A DNA stretch of 64,000 bases from Rhopalosiphum padi. Its lineage: Eukaryota > Arthropoda > Insecta > Hemiptera > Aphididae. The position numbers and the translations under genes are program-made. Every line of letters begins with the position of its first letter. The stretch's first letter is position 1. The stretch lies in assembly GCF_020882245.1 (NCBI RefSeq), contig NC_083600.1, positions 13,144,001 to 13,208,000 on the forward strand, written 5' to 3'. The notes below the pieces were generated by a model. That model was given only the letters and a program-made list of their open reading frames with translations. It ran no database searches and had not been told where the DNA came from. Shown here one piece after another: positions 36,688-48,808 of this stretch.

Positions 36688-38016
36688 GTATGTTGTACTA
36701 GTATTATACATAAACCAAAATAAAGTGGTAAATTATAATTATTTGTTTTATTTATCATAATTATATAATTTATTAATAGTTATCAATACAATGACTATGA
36801 ACAATACATTGTATTTAATATTGTATAACTAAAGTTATTTAAAGTCTTTATTTTATTTGAATACCTATTAAATTATGAATTTCACTCTTAGTTTAAAATT
36901 AAAAAAATCACACAATTTATTTAAAACTGTCAACTCGTAGAACGTTGGAAATAATAACAAATACATTGTAAAATTTTAATTTAGTTTAAGGTATTATAGG
37001 TATAAGGTATTGTAAAATTTATAAAATATAAACCCAATGAAACGAAATTCACATGCAAATAAAAACAAATTATATCGATATTGATGTTAAATAGAAACGT
37101 TTTAGTATGGAAATATTCAACAATACATAGTCGATTGAGCTTCATAAATTCTCTTTTATAAAATGTATAAATTGCTCATAGCAAATCAATTTTATCGCCG
37201 TCCGTCACAGATTGATCGTTCGAGTGGAATTTTTTTTAACTTATGTATATTCGTAAAATATATTCAGTTATCTTTTTAAGTGTGTAATATATTATAATAT
37301 AACCAGGTCAATTGAAGACAAAATAACATTGTTAATATATTAACGTAGGTTCTGGAGAGTCGATTAAAATTTATTTGAATACCTACATAGTTATAATAGA
37401 CAATTTTTTTATTTTGTCATGTCCCAAATATTATTATAAAGTATTATAATAACTAATAAGTAAGCTTTTTCAATGCGTCATCATTCACTGAAATCAGGTC
37501 ATAAAAATTTAAAAATCACGTTCATACATTAAACATCAAAAATGCATAAAAACCATTTTACTATATTACTTTACTCTGAAATCAAATCTATTTGATTCCA
37601 ATATTTATCTATTTATATTAAGTAATTAGTATATTATTATATTTTTTGTTTAGTTTTAATTTTTTTCCTTTGATTTGTGTTCATAAGAGAATTTTAAAGT
37701 TTTTATTTAATCTTAATAGGTATTCATCGCAATAAGTGGGTAATAGGGTGTCTATTTATGTATGCATATATTACTATTTGTATGATACTAGCTTTCTTTT
37801 TCAATTGGAGACATGAGCTAACTACAAATATAGTATTTGAGATTGAGAGGATGGTTGAAGCTAAGGTCCATACCGAGCTCTTATAAAACTTCTGGTATTA
37901 CAAAACTCTTCAAAAAAAAAAATGGATGACAGTATGGAAAATGGTAACCGCAAGGAACCAGACATTTTCAAATTTTTTTAATGTCCCATAATGACTATAT
38001 GTATTCTTGTCATCTG

Positions 38017-38046
38017 TCTAACCACTGAACCACTTGGCGCCAAGTG
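38017..38046 (-). repeat. Perfect 16-bp palindrome next to a tRNA box-A-like motif
   Basis: CACTTGGCGCCAAGTG at 38031-38046 is its own reverse complement. On the minus strand it runs into TGGTTCAGTGGTTAGA, which fits the RNA polymerase III box A consensus. No box B was seen at the expected distance, so a tRNA-derived SINE is possible but unproven. Confidence 0.35.
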
Positions 38047-40369
38047 TTCATATATTTTTAAATCGAAACAAAACACCGTACATTTATATAGATATTTTAA
38101 CATCAGAGTTAATGAATTTTTATATTAAGTTCCCTTAAAAAAATCCAAAGTTATCTAGCCTCATATCAAATAAAATTATTTCACTATCTATTTCTTTAAA
38201 TACTAGACTTAACATTTAATGGAGTGTTATGAATTTATGATCTTCGGGCCAACTATCTTTAGTTTTTTATAGTATATTTGAAGCTTTAATATAATTATTA
38301 CTATATAATCACGTATATTTTCAAAAATAATATAATTATTTTTAAACTGTGAGTTAATATTATATATTGTTTTTTTTTTTTTTATTAAAAAATGTTAGTA
38401 TGTGTAATACTGATATGAATTATTTTTTATATCAAAGGTTATAATAATATATCTTATAGTATATTTAACCTAAAGAGTTATACATTTGATGTATATTTTT
38501 CTGAGGTTCAATGTTCTTTTATAGTACCTATATACATTTTGATCAGATAATGGATTTTGGTGAACCATCCCAAAGTTAAACGCCTTAGGGATTAAACTAC
38601 ATAGCATGTGAATATTATTCTGTTTAGTATTTAAGCTATTAGGTATGTACAATAAATTCTCTTCCAGGTTCTGGTTGATAATTCTATTGAAATCTATATA
38701 GCGGAATAATTCCCTTGTTCTCACACAAGTTGTATAATGACCATGGTGGAATAACTACTCAATTGACCATTGATAGATAATATTATTTAAAGCTACCTAA
38801 AGGAACAATTTGTCGAATTATACCAAATTATAGATATTAAAGAAAGTAAAGTTATAACATCAACTGAATAAAATTAAAATTAAAATCATTATTTAATTTT
38901 TATTTCAATTATAATAATGATTTATTATTGGTATTTCGAATGGAATAAAGTTTTTATATTTAATGTAATTCAACGTTTATTTGATGTAAATTATACAGGA
39001 TACAATAAATGGAATGGGTTCATGTGTATAGCTTATCAATAATATATGCGTAAAATTGTATATGCTTATATGAACTCGTAATTTAAATTTTATTCATAAC
39101 AAAGTTCATAAGTTTTATGATATTAAAAATTAATATTTAAGGTGTACCTACATTATTAGGTAAATTAGTATTGCATACACATTTAATCTCAATTGGTTAC
39201 TCGTTTATATATAATTTAATATTTAAAATATGATTTGTTTAAAAAATATATTGTTTTATTAAATCTATGAATAAAATAAAATAATAATATTCTTATAGAC
39301 ATTACTTATTTGTCATTGAGGTTAAAATTGAAATATTTTGTATTGTGTAGGTATCTCTAACGAGTGACGATATACTAAAAGGATCTCCTACATTAAAAGT
39401 CTTATAGAAAAAGTAATTCAAACTTTAACTGTTCTCTGTGAGCTGTAACATATTTTAGGCTGTCATTTGCCAAGTATTCTGAAAAAAAAATACGTGTAGA
39501 TATTATTATTTTCTATTTTCGTAGAATTCCCTAAAACAACTTTTTATGGTAGTTGAAAATTACTAATCTATCCTTTACAGGTAACAAAACGACACTAAAT
39601 AATCTTCGTGCTTATAAAAACATGGTGTTATAAAATGAAGGTTTTTTAATAAAGAAAAAAATAGTTACAATGTAATATAAGTTACAAATATTTTGATACA
39701 ACTTCATTTATAATACGACCACGAATCTCAATTGATTGTATTTTGAAGAACAATTAATAACATTTTATTTAATTTGATAAAGAAAAAAAAATTATATAAA
39801 AACATATTGAAATTAATAAATCGTTTTTGTATTGATAATTGTTTTATCAAACGTATTTAACTTAAATCATCAAAGAGATTTTCAAGAATAAATCTTATTA
39901 TTGTAATAAGAACAATACTTCACTTCATCAAAACTATTAAAATCCATCTTTTTCAATAATTTTATATAATTTTAATAAACATAACTATCATATATATAAC
40001 ATACAACCATTGAGTGGGAGTTTTATTTCAAAGTTTGTAATTGAGAAACAAAATTTCACAGAAGAGAAAATAATTTAGTGATATCATTATATTATTAGGA
40101 ATATGAAATATTTTATTCAAAACTTAGTATCTGTCTTCATAAAATTCTGAAGTTCAAACCTATGGCTGTCATATATTTTGATATATAAAAGGTAGAGCAG
40201 AAGTTAACTGGAAAAAAATTGCGCAGTGTTCTAATAAATCAACTAATAAACTAGAAGTCTGGATTTTTAAAGGCTGCAGGTTTAAAAGCTCTTTCTGAAC
40301 GTTATATACCTTATTTTTTTTATTATTTTTTTCCTGGCGTATACAATTTGATTTATGATGTACATTTCA

Positions 40370-40570
40370 TTCGCTGCGTGCCGAGCTTCTCGGAAAGAAC
40401 AACAAATTTAGGCAACTTCATTTTTTGGCCGGTTAAGCCGGATGAAACCTAAATAGACCGGAAAACGAAAAAAGAGAAATGAGTGAGAAAATAAAAAGGA
40501 ACAACCCTTGTAGTGTTACGCATAGGCCATAGTAAAGGAAAGCAACAGGTCAATGTTTAACATTTTTTTT
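40370..40570. other. GC-richer patch of unknown origin within the intron
   Basis: A CG-containing stretch (GCTGCGTGCCGAGC.. and a GGCCGGTTAAGCCGG near-palindrome at about 40430-40442) interrupts AT-rich intron DNA. It has the look of a transposon fragment, but no protein or terminal repeat could be identified. Confidence 0.3.
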
Positions 40571-41504
40571 TCTCATCAAGCAGTTCAATCACATGTTCTG
40601 TATACTAATTCTATTTTTATTTTTATTTTTTTTTAATATATCATTGTATAACTAAAGAATTATTGAAACTTAAAAATATTTTTACCATTTTAGAACACCA
40701 AAACACTGATATTGACAATATGTTAAAACGTCTATATAAGTTATAATTGTATTGAAAGTTAAATATGCATTTTTTTAATTCGTGTGTTATTGTTAAATGA
40801 AAATATTGTATTATTTACAAACGTTTTAAATAGCAAATTTAAATTACATTATTCTTGGTTTTCCAATTTATTAATACCAATACGTTTCTTAATAATTAAG
40901 TTACTTATAATATAATGATACAATTTATATTATTATTAAACTATTGTCATAAGTTTCAATATCTGATTAACCACTTTTAAGTATAAATTATTTTTAAAAC
41001 TGTTGTTTGCAACCATGTCACATTGTTACTGCTGAAGTTGATTTTAATGTATGTTGCCTAATACAGAGATCTTAGTTTTTTTTTATGAAATATGTTGCTG
41101 TAGAAACTTACCGTTATTTCATAGTAAAACAAAGATTCTTTTATCAGTGACTATTAGGTCTCGTAAAAACTTAATAATATTAATTTAAGTTAACATTTAT
41201 TCATTTATAAATCAAAAGAAAAAATACTTAACTTAAACTTATTTACAAAAATACACATAAACACAATCTTCAATTTTCAGTAAAACAATAATAACGAAAG
41301 GTACTGAAACTGGAGGTATCACCGGTATGGGTGAACAATTTTTTATAATCATCAACATTAAATTTGTATGTCATAAATTTAATATTTATAAACTTATTGA
41401 AAATATAAAAATTATATTAAAATGAATTTCATTTTAATTTAAACCAATTTTCTTAGTTTTTGAAGACCAGTTGTCCATATAAAAATATAATTTAATATAA
41501 TATG

Positions 41505-42014
41505 TAGTGTGTTTCATTTTAAATTTAAATGTAATACAACATATTTCTGTCAAGTAACCTTAGATTGAAATGGTATTTTTGAGAGAATTTAGAGAATACT
41601 GAAAAAAACATTGTTTATCACTGAATTATTACGAGTTAAGTTTGGTTGAATAGGTGACATTTTTTGGACATCTGGAAAACTATTGGATTATCATCGAACA
41701 ATTCATTAATTTAGTTAATTAAATTGAAATTTTAACCTGTAATTCATCAATTTTGGTTTTTAGGTATGACTAAAAATCAAAATTAAGTCTATCCAATTCT
41801 GATTTCATTAATACATGTTATCGTTCAAAAAAATCAATTTGTACAATTGCATGTATCTACATGAAAAGACTAAAAATGTAAACATTTTCAAAAAACGTAA
41901 AATTCCGTATATTTCTTACCCTTTTTGAAAACTACGTTTTTAATACTAGATAATAACTGAATAATGAATATAAATAGTTCGTGAGTTCATGTTAAATTTA
42001 AAAGGAACACGCTG
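41505..42014. mobile_element. Non-autonomous DNA transposon with mariner-type terminal inverted repeats
   Basis: The left end (41505-41530: GTGTGTTTCATTTTAAATTT..) is the inverted match of the right end (about 41990-42014). Read inward, the right end begins CAGCGTGTTCCTTTTAAATT. The arms agree at about 20 of 26 positions. The right end is flanked by TA. A CAG.GTGTTCC...TTTTAAATT terminus is typical of insect mariner-like elements. The 500-bp interior has no transposase frame, so this is a decayed or MITE-type copy. Confidence 0.55.
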
Positions 42015-43135
42015 TATATTCATATAATATTTTATGTACAAAACAATTAAAATTAAATCGCATTCGATTAGACAACATTTTATTTAATATACAAAATTGT
42101 ATGGTTACTTAATACAAATTCTACAGTTCTCTAAAACACATAATCAGGTTAGTTTTAGTTATAATGGTTAATACACTAATGTTTATAAAATAACTGTGGT
42201 AGGTTTAAAATATGTATATTAGAAAATTAAGAATTTAAATATTATTTCAATATATTGTATAAACTTTGTACGAACAATAATTAATTTTAAAAATTAGTTT
42301 AGAAAAGTTTTAAAAATTGTTTTTACTTTATAAAGTTATCAATAAGTTTGATAATAGACTTTTCCTAGTATATATCAAATTTTAACGAATTAAAAAATAT
42401 CTGAACAATGTTGGTTATTCATTTATAATAAATAGGTATTAAAAAATATCTTAAATACATAATAATTGTAAATTTTTTATCTAGTATTACAATTATTAAC
42501 TTCATCGAGTTTATATTAAAAATAATAAAAAATAAAAAAATAACAATAACAATAATTATATTTTCCACATATAAATGTGTTGAAAAAATAATTTATAACT
42601 AATTATATTTCATTAACACAATTTATCTTTGTCAAATATACCTAAAAACTTGCCTATTTAAATAATATGTATAATGAAATATTATTCAATTTCCTAGTTA
42701 CTGAATTCATAGTTAAACTCATATTTAAATTAAAGTATTTAATTTATGTAAAAATATTTTTAAAGTAAAAAATACAGACTTAATTATTTATATACTTTAT
42801 TACTAGATTGAATTATATTATTTGTGTATATAATCACTTAATTTATTGATTTTATAAAAATTAGAGGCCTGACATATTATGTATACTCGTTTTGTTTTTT
42901 AATGATTGTAATGTTTAAAACGAGTAACAAAAGTGCATTTCAGATAATTAGTGTTCAATGATTTTAATCTAAAAGTAATATTTAGAATATGATATAATAT
43001 TATACTTATATGTATTATGAAGATTACACATAACTACCTTTTACCTTTGTAAAATTAAAATTAATATAAGAAGTATATATTATAATTATCATAAAGATTT
43101 TGAGCGGTGAATGTATTTATACATTTACAATGATG

Positions 43136-43250
43136 GTTTTTTTGTGTCTCTTGTTAGTTGTCACCTTTTGGCTTTGAAGTAGTAAAAATGTTTCAATTTT
43201 CAACATTGAATGTGGTTTGTAGTATAAAATAGGATTTAGGTTGTCAGCAT
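43136..43250 (+). repeat. Dispersed repeat, copy related to 27221-27325
   Basis: Contains the same ordered words as the 27-kb copy (T-run, GTCACCTTTTGG, AGTAAAAATG, TTCAATTTTCAACATTGAATG, GGTTTGTAGTA). This copy is the less degraded of the two. Confidence 0.55.
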
Positions 43251-43755
43251 GCTTAGCAAAATAGTTGGGAAAAAACAAAAAAAGTAAGTAGTAATACGAA
43301 CGCGACTAACTTAAAATATTAATATTAGTACTAAGGCAGTAGATATGATATACTTTTCAAAATATTTCGGCTCGTTTTGTGCTTTTTATAAATATTTAAA
43401 ACTGTCTACTTGTATAGTTTCTTTAGATTTATGTTCGATAATACTTTAGTTTTTGAGTAAAAAGGCTAGAAAATGAAATTAAAGTTCGTCATAGCCTTAT
43501 CATAATATCAAAATATCAACAATATATATTAACAAATATTTTTATAATATAATATATTTCAAACGATTAAGAAATTCATAAGCACCAAGAAATCATGCAG
43601 ATTATTTTTGTACCTAGGTATAATACTAAAATGTTGTAAACATTTTAATTTTATTACTTTAAATTTAAAAATGTTTCTCGAAATTCCAATTTATTAATAT
43701 ATATATTTACATATTTGCCGAGTAAAAAAACAAGTTACATGAAATTATTAATTCT

Positions 43756-43953
43756 TTAATATGTTGAACATTTGAAATTTAAGTAATTTATAAATAATAA
43801 AAATAAAATTCGAACCAAACGAGAACCCCTTGGAACACTAGAAGGAATGGATTTAAAATGTATATATTTTACAAATTGTTTCCAATTGTTTAATGGGACC
43901 GTATACAAGACCGTTCTAAAACCACTCGGTATAAACTTAAAAATTAATAACAA
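43756..43953 (-). pseudogene. Jockey/CR1-like reverse transcriptase fragment
   Basis: A 65-codon open stretch on the minus strand includes K-Q-F-V-K-Y followed by S-S-V-P-R-G-S-R-L-V-R-I-L-F-L-L-F-I-N-Y-L (residues 38-58). This is a decayed form of reverse transcriptase motif B and its following helix (consensus S-G-V-P-Q-G-S-x-L-G-P-x-L-F-L-L-F-I-N-D-L). The essential Q of PQG is R, one G is lost and N-D is N-Y. The catalytic F-x-D-D motif that should follow is gone after a stop. It is an old, 5'-truncated copy inserted antisense to the RasGRF gene. Confidence 0.7.
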
Positions 43954-44130
43954 TAATATATGTTACACTGTTATAATTTATAATAATTAACATTATAATA
44001 AATGCAATGTTTTAGGCAAAAATTAATTTAGCCCACCGTACTAATAACAATATGAATATAATCATAAATTATAAACAAATATACTTTGTAATATGGCCTG
44101 ACAGACCGCTTTCGCCCAAAATCGTTTTGT

Positions 44131-44220
44131 TTACAATGATATATCACTGGATTAAAATTTAACACATCCATTACAGTAGCTCTCTCAATGACGACGTACA
44201 CTTGAAATCTACGATACCAG
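44131..44220. repeat. Dispersed repeat fragment paired with 45147-45233
   Basis: It shares TACAATGAT.TATCA, AT.TAAA, CACAT.CATTACA, CTC..TCAATG and GTACACT in the same order with 45147-45233. It is a tandem or nested copy of one family about 1 kb apart. Confidence 0.55.
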
Positions 44221-45146
44221 TATAATGCACAGCGGTTTCCGCGATTTTATTTTTTAGACATGCTTTATTCGTTGCTTGTCATGTGTATACTATTTTAATT
44301 TTAACTATTTTAATTTTAGACTGAACTTAGTCATGAATGTAAAGATTTTAAAATTATGTAAGTTTTTATTTTTTTACTTTTGTGTAAAAAAATTCTCCAA
44401 TCATAAATATGAAAGTTTCTGGTAGCAATTTGTATCTTATTAATACTTTTAGAGAAGTTAACATTTAAATATCTTAGTATATTTTAATATAATAATGGGG
44501 GAAAATATAAACACATTTGTTATAATTTTAATTATTTTATTAGTATAATAGTAATTATAATAATAATAAGTTTATTGATGTCCTTGTCAGATCAATAAAC
44601 TAGTGTACTCATTTTACATTTTTTACAAGAAATATTCAATATTATATAACTAATAATTAAGTACATGTTATTAAATAGTATGATATAGTAAGCAATAGTA
44701 ATGTATAAAATTATAATAAATTTTGATTTATATGAATATATAACTGATGTAACTAGTTATTGATTATAATCAGACATATATTAATTGAAAGTTAAAAATA
44801 GATTCCGAAGTTATGGTTCATTGTCAAAATTAAAGTTAAAATTATCCAGGCTATTATAGGACCGATCTGAATCGTTCGATTCTCAGGTTCATTTAAACTA
44901 TATTGTTGTGTCTGGAATGACTCATAAAATGTAGTTTTAGACCAAGAAGTATAGTATGTGGGAACCTGTCATCCTATTTGTTCTGAAATTTCGTGGCAAA
45001 TAACAGTACCTTTGATAATTTTAAAATTAAACGATGTATCATTGCGTTTTCGTCTGAAAGAAATAATATAATATAATATACTAAACCTAACATCTTCAGT
45101 AGAATAATATAATGTACATCTTCGCTTTTCAATCATTTTCATCGAA

Positions 45147-45233
45147 TACAATGATTTATCATTAAATTTAAATTTATCACATTCATTACAATTCTCACTC
45201 AATGTTGAGGTACACTCGATTCCTATTGTACTG
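45147..45233. repeat. Dispersed repeat fragment paired with 44131-44220
   Basis: The second, more diverged copy. The 100-codon minus-strand frame at 44969-45271 runs through it, so that frame is better explained as repeat sequence than as a gene. Confidence 0.55.
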
Positions 45234-48200
45234 TAAATTGCCAAAAAATAGTTTATTATTTCAAATATCAAATGGTTATAATATTTTAAAGGAGTTTTAT
45301 ATATTATATTTATTATTATAAATACTACAATTTATGATTTCTTCATTAAAATTTGTACTTACATAAATATAGTTATATATTATTTGTGTGTGTGTTTATA
45401 TGCATTAAAAGAAACCTATAAGGAGTGAATATTTTTAACATCAGGCCATATATGGTATCGGGTTTCTATGTATCAACGAAAAAGTTTCATAGTAATTTAT
45501 TTATTTTTTTTTTAAATTACCGCAATATTTTATTACTCTAATAATGAAGGTAATTCCCAAAAGTACGAATTTTGCAAAGCAATTTGACTCCGGTTGTCTT
45601 GTTAAGATCATAAGACGAAAAAATATCTTTAAATTTTATAAATATACTTAATACCTACATTTATAATATATCTTATAATAAATAATTATATTTTTTTACT
45701 ATGTCTTGTTAGTTAATAGCTGAGTATCTATCTAATATTTTAATCTAAATATTCTTAACAATACAATAGATATATAGTAGTGATATTATATAGTTATTTT
45801 TATCCTTAAAATATTTTTTTCAGAATTTATCAGTACTATAATAGTGTAGTAGAATTAAGTAGGTATTACCTAAGATTTAATACTTAAGTAAAACAGATAC
45901 TTTTGATACATTAGATCGCCTGATCGTGTATATCTTTATGATATCAAACAGTTTAGCAGTTATCGTTAGTGTATTGTTTATACCTACTTTAATATAATAT
46001 AACTGTAACTTCATTTAATTTAGGGAGAAGAGATGCATTAACGTAACAATGTTTATTTAAATTTTTTTAAATAATTCACAAACATTTTTCAAAACCACTA
46101 AAAGTTTTTAAAGTTTAAAAATTGTGGAACACTTACATATTATACCTATAATAATATGTATAATGTCAGTGAAATATCAAATACATACAGGATTTAGGCA
46201 TTTCAAATTAAACCTTGTAAATAATTTAGTTTTTTTTACTTAATTTTTTTTGAATTATTTAACAAGCAATGTTAAATGTAATTATATAATTTACTGTCGG
46301 CCAATGGTCTAAATGTCGTCGCAGTTGTTACGAATAAAATATGTGTGTAACACAACAACCGGATTTTCCATAGACATTTTATTTCAAAATGTAAAATATT
46401 TAAGAACAAAATGTAAAAATGAATATTAATATAGTTTAGATCTAGAATAAAGTTTTTAAAATATATAAAAAGATTTGTGATGGTACAAAAGTTTTGTAAT
46501 GTTTTTAATAATTCCAAAGAAATTTTAAAATGTTATTTTTTTATTAAATGAAACTAATTTATCAGATTATTTTTTTAACATTTTTTTTATAAATTACTAC
46601 ATAAGATATTATTGTTTATTGTGATTATAACAAGTGTAAATAATAATATTTTTTCAAAAATAGAATATTTCTCTCGACAATTTTTTAAAGTTTTACTTTT
46701 ACAATAATAGTCACTACGATATTTTCCGAAACTAAATATTTGTTTTTATAAACTTTATAGATAAATATCGAGTTTTGAACATTTAATATTGTAAGAAGTG
46801 GAGTAAACTGACAATTGGCATACTGTTGTAATTTGATTGAATGTGCTATATATTAGATTGAAATGAGCTAAATGGAAACTTTTACCAAGGGCACTTGATA
46901 TATTATGTTCTTGATTTTCTTTTTAATTTGGAGGTTTTTTTTAGTAAGAATATTATCAAAGAACTACGAAGTATGGCCCAACATAAATATTTTAACACTG
47001 GTGTATTATATCATGTAATATTAATTGAAAAAAAGTTAGAGAAAAATTTGATTTTTTTTACTGGGAAAATCCAATTTTCAACAAAATTAATTTTCTTATT
47101 TGGTTTTAATCCTAGAATTAATTATCGTAAATACTTAGAATTATCGATTCATTTTTATATTAGAATTTTCTATACGTTGTTTAATTTTTAAAATATCTTG
47201 ACTCTTTTTAAGCTATTATTATAGATATTTAATACTTAAAAATTTTTTTATGTTGTTTTGTAATGACTTTAAATTAAACAAGAAAAATATTTAAAAAACA
47301 ATTTTTAAAAATTTATATTTATCGAGAAAATGAATGTTTACCTTTAAAATAATTACAGGTTATAACGTTAATTTTACCATTTTACCCAATTTCGCGTAAC
47401 CTTATGTTTTATTGTTTTATTATAAATAATAATAGCTATTTAATCATTCTCCATATTTTTTGTAGTGTACACATTCTTTTGAGTTCTCTTAATATTGTAT
47501 TATACTTTAAATAACTAATAAAAGCAGCAGCTTATTATTACTAAACACTACTAAAATACGCAATACATAATAAGAAATATGTAATTTATTTATGCTTAGG
47601 TATAATATAGTAATTATATTCATATATTATGTTATATATTCCAACGAAATATATTCGTGCTCCTTTCTTGTGGCTCGGTTTTAGTTATAATATATTTGTT
47701 CAATGTTTTTATATCATTTCAAGTACAACCTACTCCAAATTATTTTTTTTCAACTAATACATATTTTTTTTTTTTGAGCTGCGTGTTTTTACAATGTAAA
47801 AATATAATTGTAATTTTGATGGTGAGTCTTAATATATTATCGATTTTCCGCTGAAATTATACTATTTAAAATCAAAAAGTGTATTTACAAGAGTGGTTTA
47901 TTTATAAATGTTGTTTTAGAAATGTAAATACCAATCTATTATTAAATCATGTCCTTGGTATAATTTTAGAAAAAAAAATACGTAACAAAAAAAGTTCCTA
48001 TACGATTGCAGACTTATATATTTGTAGTTATAAGTTATAACTATTATTAAAAACATTAAAAATATAGTTTTTTTTATTAAATTTGAATAATATTTGATAA
48101 TTTATATTACCTGCGGTGATGATTGTCGTTATGTTTGCCTAGTTTCACGTTACATGCAATTTTATTCGATACTTTACTTTACAGATTATATACATTATAT

Positions 48201-48507
48201 CGTATGTAACAGTATATAAAGTCGATAATATTGTAGATGAGAAGATAAGACGATTATTATTAATAATTAGTGGCACAACTATTAAAACTTATACATACTC
48301 TAGTGGGATATAGTTAGTGTATACTATATATAACAATGGTGATTTAAAATGTATGTTATAGCCATTTTGTCATATAAATATAAAATATTCATGATAGAAA
48401 AGAAATTTTATACGAGTTTGTTTCATTTAGAAACATTTAATAATCTTGAATATTAGAAATTTTGTAGTATCTATAAAACGATTAGTAATCTTCATATTTA
48501 TTTTTAT

Positions 48508-48808
48508 AATATTTTACAGGGGTTTAGGGTTTTAAAAATTCAAATGAGAACCTATACTTTTTTTTGTAATTATAATTATTCGAAAAAAATTTTCGCAATA
48601 CCTATTTCATAACATAAAAATTGAAATTCGGACGAATAGTTTATGAGTTATAAGTATTTAAAATTTAGATTAGCGAAGTAGTACGGAGACACTATGCAAA
48701 ATGTTGGTCACCTCAACTTTAAACTTGAAATCCTATATTTATATGACTTCAAAAAAAAGTATGGGATTCTATTTAAATTTTTAAAGCCCTATCCCTATAT
48801 AAAATATT
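48508..48808. mobile_element. Palindromic MITE of about 300 bp
   Basis: The left end from 48508 (AATATTTTACAGGGGTTTAG.. to ..CCTATACTTTTTTTTG near 48570) is matched by the reverse complement of 48752-48808 over roughly 60 bases at about 80 percent. Shared words are AATATTTTA, AGGG.TAGGG, TTTTAAAAATT.AAAT and C.TATACTTTTTTTTG. The interior is non-coding. Long inverted ends without a transposase are the hallmark of a miniature inverted-repeat element. The exact ends and target duplication are uncertain. Confidence 0.65.

Noticed and set aside
44969..45271. 100-codon minus-strand frame, considered as a small gene
   Set aside because: It runs through a block that matches 44131-44220, so it is dispersed-repeat sequence.
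46895..47191. 98-codon plus-strand frame in intron 2
   Set aside because: Composition follows the AT background (I, F, N, Y, K). No motif, splice sites or start were seen.
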